Part shown: one piece after another, positions 1 to 7,749 of the stretch
How the letters are laid out: every line of letters starts with the position of its first letter
Position numbering within the stretch: position 1 is the stretch's first letter
Source of the DNA: CAYZJV01 sp964473245
Lineage (GTDB): Bacteria > Spirochaetota > Spirochaetia > Sphaerochaetales > Sphaerochaetaceae
Reading direction: 5' to 3'
Assembly: GCA_964473245.1 (NCBI GenBank)
Contig: CAYYOL010000006.1
Coordinates: 5,679-69,678 of the forward strand
Length of the DNA stretch: 64,000 nt
Made by a program: the position numbers and the translations under genes
Notes under the pieces: generated by a model
The model's database searches: none
Seen by the model: the letters and a program-made list of their open reading frames with translations, nothing else
What the model was told of the DNA's origin: nothing

Positions 1-741
1 GCCATAGGCCACACCGGCTGCGGCGGCCTCTGTCGGACTGAAGACTCCGGCATAGATACCACCAACGACAATCAACGGGAAGCCCATGACAGGAATACCT
101 TCCTTCAATGCCTTCTTCCGCTCTGCCCATGATGACTTCTCCAGAATAGCGATATTTCGCAATTTCGAGTAGAAGAACACATAGATCGAGAACAGGATGA
201 AGATCATGATACCCGGTCCGATACCGGCGAGGAACAACTTACCGATTGAGGTGGCCGTGACAACTCCATATACGATGAATCCGATCGATGGGGGTATGAG
301 CAGCGCAATATCACTCGAATTGATAATCAGAGCGAGTGAGAAAGAACTTGAATACCCTGCCTTCAGAAGCATCGGACGCATGGTCCCACCGATTGCTGAG
401 ACGGTCGCCTGCGTCGAGCCCGAGACTGCTCCGAAGAGCGTACAGCTCGCATTCGTCGTAATCGCCAATCCACCGGGAATATGCCCGACAAACACCTTGA
501 TCATCTCAACCAGTCTGTTTGCAGCCTTTCCCGATGTCATGATATTCGCCGCTAGAATGAACATTGGTACGGTGACCAAAGAAGGAGCGGAGAATCCATT
601 GATCATCTGCTGGATGACCACCTGTGGGTTCACCAAGGGCAACTCTATCCGAAGATATACGAGAAGCGGTGTTATCAGGGTAATGACAAAAGGGAAACCC
701 AACAGCAAAAATGCTATCATCACTAATCCAACTATACCCAT
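1..741 (-). CDS. dctM: TRAP transporter large permease subunit (DctM-like), 3' end outside window
   Basis: Large integral membrane subunit of a tripartite ATP-independent periplasmic (TRAP) transporter. It carries out solute/Na+ symport in the inner membrane with the DctQ and DctP subunits encoded just upstream. The visible 247 codons begin at an ATG that shares one base with the dctQ stop (TAATG), so the two are translationally coupled. The protein starts with a hydrophobic segment (MGIVGLVMIAF) and contains helix blocks and glycine/serine-rich stretches typical of the DctM family (for example FGAVSGSTQATVSAIGG and IPPSIGFIVYG). The family is usually about 425 residues, so roughly the last 40% lies beyond the left edge. 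The substrate cannot be read from this subunit; the operon context suggests an amino-acid-derived compound. Confidence 0.93.
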   Translation of the reverse strand, partial: MGIVGLVMIAFLLLGFPFVITLITPLLVYLRIELPLVNPQVVIQQMINGFSAPSLVTVPMFILAANIMTSGKAANRLVEMIKVFVGHIPGGLAITTNASCTLFGAVSGSTQATVSAIGGTMRPMLLKAGYSSSFSLALIINSSDIALLIPPSIGFIVYGVVTATSIGKLFLAGIGPGIMIFILFSIYVFFYSKLRNIAILEKSSWAERKKALKEGIPVMGFPLIVVGGIYAGVFSPTEAAAAGVAYG

Positions 742-1379
742 TATTTCTTCTCCTTCAGTTCCAACGAATCTACATCGACTTCAGCCATGACATTCTCCAT
801 CATGGTCACTTCATCTTCAAATTCGCTCTGCTGTTCTGGAGACAACCAGACATCGGTCTCCTTGAAGTTCTTGAAGACAGTCCGGACATACTGAATGCCT
901 GCAGTGAACAGAGCAAGAGGAGCGATGATGAGGAAATACCAGTATGGGGCTCCCAAAGCCTCGGTCTTCGTTCCTCGAATTCTCAGATTATTCATGTAGT
1001 TGAAGGCATAATAGGCTAGAACGAACATGACGATGGCGCTTATGATACTGATGATGATCACCAGAACTTTTTCAACTTTATTTGGTAGCAGCTCGAGAAT
1101 AGCTCCCATGCGGATGTGTCTCGCCTTTCGGGCAGCGAAACTGGTACCGGTGAATGTGATGAGAATCACGAAGAGCTTGGAAATCTCCTCGGCGAAGTAG
1201 ATACTTCTTGACATATTTCTGGCAATCACATTGACAATCAGCAGAACCGCAAGAAAGGCTGTGCTCGCTGCCAATATGGTTACTTCAAACCGATCTATGA
1301 ATAGGGAAAGGAACTTTCCAATTTTCTTCAAGGAGCCCTTTGCATCTTTGGATTGTGTATCCATCTGTGGTTTGCTCAT
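741..1379 (-). CDS. dctQ: TRAP transporter small permease subunit (DctQ-like)
   Basis: Small membrane subunit that bridges the DctP-bound solute and DctM. The 212-residue protein shows four hydrophobic helices (around residues 32-58, 66-88, 100-125 and 145-170), the standard DctQ topology. It then has an acidic, probably cytoplasmic tail of about 40 residues that is longer than usual. The ATG at 1379 is preceded by an AAAGG-type ribosome site. The gene follows dctP after an 80-base gap holding a strong inverted repeat (1413-1441), the usual arrangement when the binding protein must be made in excess of the membrane subunits. It overlaps the dctM start by one base. Confidence 0.9.
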   Translation of the reverse strand: MSKPQMDTQSKDAKGSLKKIGKFLSLFIDRFEVTILAASTAFLAVLLIVNVIARNMSRSIYFAEEISKLFVILITFTGTSFAARKARHIRMGAILELLPNKVEKVLVIIISIISAIVMFVLAYYAFNYMNNLRIRGTKTEALGAPYWYFLIIAPLALFTAGIQYVRTVFKNFKETDVWLSPEQQSEFEDEVTMMENVMAEVDVDSLELKEKK

Positions 1380-1412
1380 GGTTTTTTACCTTTATTTGGG
1401 ACTTTTATAGGA

Positions 1413-1441
1413 GGTTTCCCGGGAAATTTTCCCGGGAAACC
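1413..1441 (-). repeat. Intercistronic inverted repeat between dctP and dctQ
   Basis: Perfect inverted repeat of 12-14 bp with arms GGTTTCCCGGGA and TCCCGGGAAACC around a very short AT loop. It is not followed by a U-run on the minus strand, so it looks like an mRNA-stabilising or processing hairpin that protects dctP rather than a full terminator. Inference from position and structure only. Confidence 0.7.
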
Positions 1442-1459
1442 AGAACTATAAAGTTTCGA

Positions 1460-2524
1460 CTAGTTTCCTACAGCTGCAATTGCCTTGTCGATATCGGCAA
1501 GAAGCGCCTGCAGAATCTCAGCTGAACCTGGTCCACCAACTTCGGGGAAGTTAGGATAGACTTGAGTTTCAGCAATGGTGCGAAGCTCTGCAATCTGTGC
1601 ATCGGTCAACTCGGTGAACGTAACCTGTGGCCGATTGCGCTGGATCTCCTGTCTCATGCGATCGTTGTTCGCATTTACCCACTCAGCACTTGGAATGATC
1701 TTGTCGAGCCAGTAGTTGGTCATCAGATCCTGATACTCCTGGGGAAGAGATTCGAAGAAAGCCTTGTTGACTGCCGGAATACCGAGGAAAGGCTCTGCCC
1801 AGAGCTGCACGAAGTGATCTGCCACTTCATAAAATCCCATGCTGAAGTTCGCAAACATCGGCTGGCTCTGCGCATCGATCAGACCAGTCTGAAGAGCACT
1901 ATAGATTTCACCGTAAGCCATCGGAGTAGGTACGATTCCATACGCGCGATAGTCACGAGTAAGCATTTCCGAACCCATGACACGGGTCTTCAAACCCTGC
2001 AGATCGGAGAGCTGATTGATCGGTCTCTTACTGGTGAGCCACTGCCAACCTTCAAAGAAGATTCCGAAAGGAATCAAGTCGTTCTCAACGAATTTCGCTC
2101 GAAGCATCTGGAAGGATTCACCGTTTCGGATTACCCAGTCGAGGACCTCTGGAAGATTCTCGTAGGGCCAAATGTAGTGCAGAGCAAGCACGTTCGCAGC
2201 TGGTACGAAAGAACTGATCCAACCATAGTCGGAGAAGACAAACTCTACGACACCAAGCTGAGCGAGCTCGTTGATGTCACGGTTCTCACCAAGTGTTCCA
2301 TACGGGAATACTTCGATGTTGAATTTGCCATCTGTCTCTTCGCGCATGTAGTCGGCGAATTCGCGTGCCCATACGGTCATGGGATCGCCTTCAACTTCGG
2401 CGGTCGGGAACCGGACATTCCATGTCTGGTCCGCAGGAGCTTCAGCTCCGCCAGCAGCGAAAAGCGTTACACTGGGAACGAGCAGCGCGATGATCAGCGC
2501 CAATAGTACAATACGATTTTTCAT
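1460..2524 (-). CDS. dctP: TRAP transporter solute-binding protein (DctP-like)
   Basis: Extracytoplasmic solute receptor of the TRAP system. The ATG at 2524 was chosen, giving 354 residues, because AGGAGG lies six bases upstream and the protein then starts with a classic signal peptide (MKNRIVLLALIIALLVPSVTLFA). An open frame continues 29 codons further upstream but lacks a signal. The mature N-terminus (AGGAEAP) resembles spirochaete exported proteins. Family hallmarks include the early AEVEGDP region, the conserved arginine region GLKTRVMG that normally binds the substrate carboxylate, and the helix AYGEIYSALQTGLIDAQ. The ligand is therefore probably a carboxylate. It is the first transporter gene of the operon, 104 bases after the M20 hydrolase gene, with two further hairpins in that gap. 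Confidence 0.93.
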   Translation of the reverse strand: MKNRIVLLALIIALLVPSVTLFAAGGAEAPADQTWNVRFPTAEVEGDPMTVWAREFADYMREETDGKFNIEVFPYGTLGENRDINELAQLGVVEFVFSDYGWISSFVPAANVLALHYIWPYENLPEVLDWVIRNGESFQMLRAKFVENDLIPFGIFFEGWQWLTSKRPINQLSDLQGLKTRVMGSEMLTRDYRAYGIVPTPMAYGEIYSALQTGLIDAQSQPMFANFSMGFYEVADHFVQLWAEPFLGIPAVNKAFFESLPQEYQDLMTNYWLDKIIPSAEWVNANNDRMRQEIQRNRPQVTFTELTDAQIAELRTIAETQVYPNFPEVGGPGSAEILQALLADIDKAIAAVGN

Positions 2525-2548
2525 ATAAACCTCCTGAAAAATGTTTTC

Positions 2549-2615
2549 ATACGGTTGTGTTTCACAGCCGTATTTTCTCAATAATACGCTCCATGAGCGG
2601 CCTCCACCCACTCAT
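2549..2615 (-). repeat. Two stem-loops in the M20-dctP gap
   Basis: Two inverted repeats lie between the hydrolase stop and the dctP start. The first (2549-2573) has arms of about 11 bp around an AAA loop with one mismatch. The second (2593-2615) has 8-bp arms ATGAGTGG/CCGCTCAT with one G-U pair. Neither ends in a U-run. They may protect the 5' end of a processed dctP transcript. No clear separate dctP promoter was found. Confidence 0.5.
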
Positions 2616-2628
2616 GCAGTTTGGATTG

Positions 2629-3810
2629 TTATTTCTTTCCTGAAAAATACCGCAACGCGGACTCAACCAGGAATTCAACACCAATCGGTAGTGTTGCTTC
2701 ATCGATCGTGAAACGAGGATTGTGGTGCGGATATGTACTCCGCGCCTGCTCGCTTGCAGTACCGATGAACGTAAACACTGCAGGAACATGTTCGCCGAAT
2801 GCGGCAAAATCTTCACACGCCATAGAGGCATGTTCGACGACATTGTTCTCACCGACAATACCCTTCGCGACATCGAATGCCAGAGCTGTCATGAGAGAAT
2901 CATTCACCACGGCATCATTTTCGTGGTTGAAGTCGAATTCACACGTGCACCCATAGGCTGTGCAGATATCGGCTACCATCTGCTTGAACTTATCAGTGGG
3001 ATTGTCCGAGTTGCCGGATTTCGTTGCAAACAGATAACGAATGGTACCCTCAAGTTCGACACTGTCCGGTATGATATTGTTCTTCGTTCCACCGGCAATA
3101 CGACCAAACATGAGTGCTATAGGCTTCATCGGGCTGATGAAACGGGTCTGAATGGACTGAACCTGCTGTACTACAGCGGAGGCACAGACCACCGGATCGA
3201 CAGCGCTCTCGGGATATCCCGTATGACCGCCGCGCCCCTTTATCGTAACTTTGAATACATCCATGGAGGATGTAACAGCACCCGATTTCACTCCAAGGGT
3301 TCCACTTGGCAATGGGGACCAGATATGGACCCCCATCGCTGCATCTACTTTTGGATTCTCCAAGATACCATCATCAATCATTGCCTGAGCTCCGGCAATC
3401 TCTTCATTTGGCTGGAAAACGAATTTGATCGTCCCATCGAATGATTCGCGCATGGAGGTGAGGATTTTTGCCGCGGTCAACATCATGGCCATATGAGCAT
3501 CGTGCCCACAAGCGTGCATCAACCCTTTCTCCTTCGAAGCGAAGGGGAGCCCGGTCTGCTCCTCAACAGGTAGTGCATCGATATCGGCACGCATGAGCAA
3601 TACCGGACCTTCAGCACTTTTACCTGTAAGGAGTGCGGTCACACCTGTCTTAGTGACGGTCTGAGGCTCAAGCCCCAAACCGTGCAGGTAGTCCACAATC
3701 TTCTGTGAGGTAGCAAACTCCTGGAACCCGAGCTCTGGATGGGCATGAAAATCACGCCTCAGAGCGATTAGTTCCTCAGTATGTTTTTTGACAGCCTCTT
3801 GGACATTCAT
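2629..3810 (-). CDS. M20D-family amidohydrolase (N-acyl amino acid hydrolase type)
   Basis: Zinc-dependent cytosolic hydrolase of the M20D/hippurate-hydrolase family, which removes acyl groups from N-acylated amino acids or related amides. The 393-residue protein has the full set of motifs: RRDFHAHPELGF (19-30), MRADIDALP (73-81), HACGHDAH (99-106) with metal ligands, PNEE (134-137) with the catalytic Glu, and GRGGHTGYP in the dimerisation lid. It lies five bases downstream of asd and upstream of dctP in one operon. The context suggests that it frees an amino group on an imported acylated substrate, such as an N-acyl-diaminobutyrate. That substrate is inference; M20D members are hard to assign from sequence. 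N-acetyl-diaminopimelate deacetylase is an alternative within the family. Confidence 0.9.
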   Translation of the reverse strand: MNVQEAVKKHTEELIALRRDFHAHPELGFQEFATSQKIVDYLHGLGLEPQTVTKTGVTALLTGKSAEGPVLLMRADIDALPVEEQTGLPFASKEKGLMHACGHDAHMAMMLTAAKILTSMRESFDGTIKFVFQPNEEIAGAQAMIDDGILENPKVDAAMGVHIWSPLPSGTLGVKSGAVTSSMDVFKVTIKGRGGHTGYPESAVDPVVCASAVVQQVQSIQTRFISPMKPIALMFGRIAGGTKNNIIPDSVELEGTIRYLFATKSGNSDNPTDKFKQMVADICTAYGCTCEFDFNHENDAVVNDSLMTALAFDVAKGIVGENNVVEHASMACEDFAAFGEHVPAVFTFIGTASEQARSTYPHHNPRFTIDEATLPIGVEFLVESALRYFSGKK

Positions 3811-3815
3811 AGCTA

Positions 3816-4832
3816 TTATACCAAATTTCTCTTAATCAGAGTCTCTGCAATCTGTACTGCGTTCAAAGCAGCACCCTTTCGAATGTTGTTCGAGACACAC
3901 CAGAAATTCAGACCATTTGCGATAGTGAAATCTTCTCTGATTCTACCGATCATAGTCAAATCTTCATCGTTGCTCTCGATCGGAGTTGGATAGAGCTCCT
4001 GACTTGGATCGTCGATGACCTTGATCCCTTCTGCTTTCGCGAGAAGCTCTTTAGCCTCTTCCGCAGAGAGCTTGCGTTCAGTCTCGACATTGATCGATTC
4101 CGAGTGTCCGTACCATACAGGAATTCGTACGCATGTCGCAGTGACCTCAATACTCGGATCGAGCATCTTCTTGGTTTCGTTCACCATCTTGTACTCTTCC
4201 TTCGTATAGCCGCCCTCTTGAAATACATCGATATGCGGAATTGCATTGAATGCAATCTGCTTCTTGTATGCTTGTGGCTTCGAGACCTTGCCAGATGCGA
4301 TCTGCTCTTCGGCCTCCCGTTGCAACCCATCGATAGCCTTCTTGCCGGAGCCGGAGACCGCCTGATAGGTGGAAACCACCACTCGTTTGATCTTTGCAGC
4401 ATCGTGAAGCGGCTTCAGAGCGACGAGCATCTGAGTGGTAGAACAGTTCGGATTGGCGATAATTCCCTTGTGCCAATCGAGATCCTGTGGATTCACCTCA
4501 GGAATGACCAACGGACAGTTAGGATCCATTCTCCACTGGGAGCTATTGTCGACAACAATGGCTCCCTCCTCTACCGCTATGGGAGCAAGCACTGCACTAG
4601 CGTCGCCACCTGCGGAGAAGATCGCGATATCGACCCCCTTGAAGGCGCCTTTCTTCGCCTCCTTGGTGACCCACTTTTTGCCCTGGAAAGTAACCTCTTT
4701 ACCCGCCTGGCTGGCGATATCAAGAGGAACCAACTCCTTCACGGGAAAATTCCTTCTCTCGAGAGTGGAGAGCATCTCCGTACCCACAACCCCGAGAGCA
4801 CCGACTACTGCAACAGTATATTCCTTTGCCAT
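3816..4832 (-). CDS. asd: Aspartate-semialdehyde dehydrogenase (phosphorylating)
   Basis: Catalyses the reversible NADPH-dependent step between aspartyl phosphate and aspartate semialdehyde, at the head of the lysine, threonine and methionine pathways. The 338-residue protein has the N-terminal dinucleotide motif GALGVVG (11-17), the active-site loop NPNCST with Cys130, the region YQAVSGSGKKA, and VRIPVWYGHSE with the substrate-binding arginine and catalytic histidine. It is the phosphorylating type, not the ALDH-type enzyme used for oxidation in ectoine breakdown. It sits between a diaminobutyrate-type aminotransferase, whose product would be aspartate semialdehyde, and an M20D hydrolase. 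That makes a metabolic link with the aminotransferase likely. It may also be the organism's general Asd. Confidence 0.95.
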   Translation of the reverse strand: MAKEYTVAVVGALGVVGTEMLSTLERRNFPVKELVPLDIASQAGKEVTFQGKKWVTKEAKKGAFKGVDIAIFSAGGDASAVLAPIAVEEGAIVVDNSSQWRMDPNCPLVIPEVNPQDLDWHKGIIANPNCSTTQMLVALKPLHDAAKIKRVVVSTYQAVSGSGKKAIDGLQREAEEQIASGKVSKPQAYKKQIAFNAIPHIDVFQEGGYTKEEYKMVNETKKMLDPSIEVTATCVRIPVWYGHSESINVETERKLSAEEAKELLAKAEGIKVIDDPSQELYPTPIESNDEDLTMIGRIREDFTIANGLNFWCVSNNIRKGAALNAVQIAETLIKRNLV

Positions 4833-4851
4833 TTGATAAACCTCCTATGAA

Positions 4852-6234
4852 CTACTCGAGCTTTCCGCTCTGCAGATCTGCGATTACACCCTCGATGATA
4901 TCGATACCCTTCATCAGATAATCTTCGGGGATCACCAGAGGAGGTAGCAGCCGTGCAACGTTGTTGTGGTGTCCACCAACCTCAATCATGACACCACGCT
5001 GGTGTGCATACTTTCGAATCTTCTTGGCGATAGCGGAAGCAGGCTTTCTGGAAGCCGAATCCTCAACCATCTCGATTGCGAGCATGAGACCGATTCCGCG
5101 GACTTCACCGACGATATCGTATTTGCTCTCCATAGCCTTCATCTTCTTGTAGGCCTTTTCACCCAACTCTGCTGCTCTTTCTGGAATCTTATGTTCAGTC
5201 ATCCAGTCCAAAGCTGTTGCTCCAGCAGCGAATGCAACCATGTTTCCACGGAAGGTTCCGATGGACTTTCCGGTTGGCCAGGTATTCAACTCTTCTCGGT
5301 AGGCGATTGCGCTGATAGGGAAACCGACTCCGCCAAGAGCCTTACTCATGGTGATGATATCGGGAACGATCTCTCCGTGCTCGAATGCGAACATCTTTCC
5401 AGTCCTGCCTAGTCCTGCCTGAATTTCATCACAGATCATGAGCACACCGTGCTTCTTGGTGATTTCACGGACACGCTGCATGAAGCGCTTCGAAGGAATG
5501 ATAGTACCACCCTCTCCCTGGACCGACTCGAGAATGACTGCTGCCGGCAATGAGAAGCCAGAGTGGGAATCTTCGAGAATCCGCTCGAGATAGTTCGCTG
5601 CCTGTTCGTCCACCTGGTCATCTGGACAGCCAAACGGATTTCTGTAGGCATAGGGGAACGGGATGAACTGAATACCAGGAACCAGCTGACCAATATCATC
5701 TCTGTGGCTACTGTCGGTGGTAAGAGCCAGAGAGACTCCGGTCATTCCGTGATAAGCACCTTCGAATGCGATGATACCATTTCTCTTGGTGTTATATTTT
5801 GCCAGTTTGATCGCCTGCTCGACTGCATCCGATCCGGTGGGACCACCAAAGAATATACGAGAGAGCTCTTTGGGAAGCACTTTTCGGAGTGCCTGCACCA
5901 TCTTTACTCTGGTCTCGGTTGGAATATCCAGTGTGTGGGTAACCTTATCGATCTGCTCGTGAGCAGCCTTCAGAACTTCGGGGTGTCCATGACCGAGTGC
6001 CATGACTCCAGCGCCGCTGAACATATCGATATAGATATTGCCATCGGCATCCTCCAAAGTCGCACCCTTTCCTCGTGCTACGGCCATGGGCATGCCCTTG
6101 GAATAGGACACTGCCGAACTCTCGTTCGCTGCCTGGAACTCTAGTATCTCCTTCGATTTAGGCCCTGGAGGAACCATCGCAATCCGGGGAGCACCCTGCA
6201 TAGACATTTCTTGAAACATCTTCTCTTTATCCAT
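4852..6234 (-). CDS. Class III aminotransferase, probably diaminobutyrate--2-oxoglutarate type
   Basis: PLP-dependent class III (omega) aminotransferase of 460 residues. The PLP lysine is K298 in TMSKALGG, and the cofactor-binding acidic pair is DE (269-270) in ICDEIQAGLGRTG. The segment GGPTGSDAVEQAIKLAK (130-146) is characteristic of the diaminobutyrate aminotransferase group (Dat/EctB), which interconverts L-2,4-diaminobutyrate and aspartate 4-semialdehyde; 4-aminobutyrate aminotransferases are the nearest alternative. The ATG has AAGGAG seven to eight bases upstream. The gene follows iclR by 32 bases and precedes asd by 19, so the product of this enzyme is the substrate of its neighbour. 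The reaction is family knowledge; its direction in this operon is open. Confidence 0.85.
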   Translation of the reverse strand: MDKEKMFQEMSMQGAPRIAMVPPGPKSKEILEFQAANESSAVSYSKGMPMAVARGKGATLEDADGNIYIDMFSGAGVMALGHGHPEVLKAAHEQIDKVTHTLDIPTETRVKMVQALRKVLPKELSRIFFGGPTGSDAVEQAIKLAKYNTKRNGIIAFEGAYHGMTGVSLALTTDSSHRDDIGQLVPGIQFIPFPYAYRNPFGCPDDQVDEQAANYLERILEDSHSGFSLPAAVILESVQGEGGTIIPSKRFMQRVREITKKHGVLMICDEIQAGLGRTGKMFAFEHGEIVPDIITMSKALGGVGFPISAIAYREELNTWPTGKSIGTFRGNMVAFAAGATALDWMTEHKIPERAAELGEKAYKKMKAMESKYDIVGEVRGIGLMLAIEMVEDSASRKPASAIAKKIRKYAHQRGVMIEVGGHHNNVARLLPPLVIPEDYLMKGIDIIEGVIADLQSGKLE

Positions 6235-6266
6235 ATCAACTCTCCTTTGCCCAGCAACTCCGGTTT

Positions 6267-7073
6267 CTACCGGGAAGGGGTCTTGTTGTTGTATCTCATA
6301 GTCTCTGAAATCTCCATTGCAATCCTCTGCAATGGTTCAGTAAAAGTCAGCATCTTCTCTTCTGTAAGCCGCATGGAAGGACCACTGATGGCTATACATG
6401 CTATGACCTCGCCATCTCTATTGTACAGCGGTGCGGCTATGCTGTTCAGGTGATTCCCGAACTCAAGTACCTCGGTAGCATATCCCTGTGCTCCAGACTC
6501 TCTCACAAGCTTTTTGAATGCATCCTTGTCCATACAGGTGTTCGGTGTCTTCCGAATGAACGTAACGTTATCCAGATACAAATCGAGTTGTTCTTCCGAA
6601 AGACTCGAGAGCAAGAGCTTACCTGAAGCGCAGGTGTTGACTGGATAGGTATAGGTGACATCCGGATTCAGAACAACAGTATGGGAGCTTTTCACCTCTT
6701 CCACAGCAATGACCATGTCATGGTATAATACAGTGAGGTAGATGTTCTCCTTCGCGATGCGCTCAAGGTCGTACATGCGAGTCTTCGCAGATTCTCGCAA
6801 CTGCTCCTTGATCGGTACGGTACTGCCAAGCTGGAACAACTTGAGACTCACCTGGTACCCCATTCTCGATTTTTCAACATAACCAAGGCAGACGAGCGTA
6901 TACAACAATCTGTGCAAATTCGCACGAGTCAGACCAAGCCCCTTGCACATAGTCGAAGGCTGCACCGGTTGATGCTCACTGATGAACTCAAGAAGATGAA
7001 AAGCCTTCACCACGGTAGTGGCGATCTGGTATGATGTCTCACTATTTGAACGCTCGTTTATTTGCTGAAACAT
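6267..7073 (-). CDS. IclR-family transcriptional regulator
   Basis: Regulator with an N-terminal winged helix-turn-helix (about residues 15-80, including LGLTRANLHRLLYTLVCLGYV) and a C-terminal IclR effector domain (about 85-260, with ASGKLLLSSL and LNSIAAPLYNRDGEVIACIAISG). Total length is 268 residues. It is the first gene of the catabolic/transport operon that continues to dctM, so it most likely controls that operon and itself in response to the imported compound or a breakdown product. There is no Shine-Dalgarno sequence before the ATG, and a near-consensus promoter ends only five bases upstream, so the mRNA is probably leaderless. Confidence 0.93.
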   Translation of the reverse strand: MFQQINERSNSETSYQIATTVVKAFHLLEFISEHQPVQPSTMCKGLGLTRANLHRLLYTLVCLGYVEKSRMGYQVSLKLFQLGSTVPIKEQLRESAKTRMYDLERIAKENIYLTVLYHDMVIAVEEVKSSHTVVLNPDVTYTYPVNTCASGKLLLSSLSEEQLDLYLDNVTFIRKTPNTCMDKDAFKKLVRESGAQGYATEVLEFGNHLNSIAAPLYNRDGEVIACIAISGPSMRLTEEKMLTFTEPLQRIAMEISETMRYNNKTPSR

Positions 7074-7078
7074 ACTTC

Positions 7079-7107
7079 ATTATGGGGGGAGCTATTCCAT
7101 ATGTCAA
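7079..7107 (-). promoter_or_regulatory. Sigma-70-type promoter of the iclR operon
   Basis: Minus strand: -35 TTGACA at 7102-7107, 17-base spacer, -10 CATAAT at 7079-7084. The iclR ATG at 7073 lies five bases beyond the -10, so transcription should begin at or within a base or two of the start codon. An AT-rich tract lies further upstream (about 7112-7185). Confidence 0.75.
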
Positions 7108-7235
7108 CCAGAAATTTTCAATTTTTTTGTTATTCTTTAAAGGATAATACTTTATCTAATATATTTTACAGAATATTGAGCTATCCAGAGACTTGAGGCA
7201 ATAATTTTCTGATTAAGAACTATCCAGTTGAAGGC

Positions 7236-7270
7236 CATTCCCGTCGAAACATGGTGTTTCGGCAGGAATG
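7236..7270 (-). terminator. Stem-loop downstream of lrp
   Basis: Large hairpin 3' of the lrp stop: outer arms CATTCC/GGAATG, inner arms CGAAACA/TGTTTCG with a CCA loop. No U-run follows, so it may mark a 3' end by processing or Rho rather than be a classical intrinsic terminator. It separates serA-serC-lrp from the iclR promoter. Confidence 0.45.
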
Positions 7271-7296
7271 TAAAGGATATTCGCAAGACAATCTTA

Positions 7297-7749
7297 CTAC
7301 AGAATGAAAGGAACTCGGAAATTATGGGACTGGTAAACCACAAAGGTCTCAACTTCAAGAATCTCAGAAACCTTGGCCAACTCTCGTTTAAAGAAGTCGA
7401 GAAGACTCAATCCATCTTCCTCCCCAAGGAGGACCTGTACGATCAGGTCATATCTTCCAGTTACGACAGCGGCGGAAACCACACCCCTAAGACGGGCGAA
7501 CTCCTGAGCTTTTCTCCCCAGATCGAGGGTCTTTAGCTTCACTCCCATCATAATCACCTGCAGACCTGGAATGGCTTCAGGATTTACCAGACCCGTGATC
7601 TGGAGGACACCCTCCTCCATGAGTTTGTTTACCCGTGCACGTACCGTGTTCTCAGTTATGGACAACTCCTCGGCTATTGCGCTATACGCTTTACGGCCGT
7701 CGTTGAGTTGCTTGATGATGGCTTTGTTCGTCTCGTCAATTTTTTTCAT
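7297..7749 (-). CDS. Lrp/AsnC-family transcriptional regulator
   Basis: A 150-residue feast/famine regulator. It has an N-terminal helix-turn-helix (about 5-50, with YSAIAEELSITENTVRARVNKL) and a C-terminal RAM ligand-binding domain (about 65-140, with VVTGRYDLIVQVL). Its ATG shares one base with the serC stop (TAATG), making it the third gene of serA-serC-lrp and translationally coupled. Members of the family usually sense amino acids, and here a role in controlling serine synthesis is likely. A perfect 12-bp palindrome upstream of the serA promoter is a candidate operator. The role and ligand are inferred from context. Confidence 0.93.
   Translation of the reverse strand: MKKIDETNKAIIKQLNDGRKAYSAIAEELSITENTVRARVNKLMEEGVLQITGLVNPEAIPGLQVIMMGVKLKTLDLGRKAQEFARLRGVVSAAVVTGRYDLIVQVLLGEEDGLSLLDFFKRELAKVSEILEVETFVVYQSHNFRVPFIL

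Noticed and set aside
197..790. Open frame of 197 codons on the plus strand inside the dctM region
   Set aside because: It is antisense to a clear DctM sequence on the minus strand and encodes no recognisable features.
1562..2506. Plus-strand open frame of 314 codons over dctP
   Set aside because: The minus-strand frame is an unmistakable DctP with signal peptide and ribosome site; this is its shadow.
7170..7230. Short direct repeat CTATCCAG (two copies) in the lrp-iclR gap
   Set aside because: Eight bases repeated once in an AT-rich spacer is within chance, and it is not linked to a promoter.
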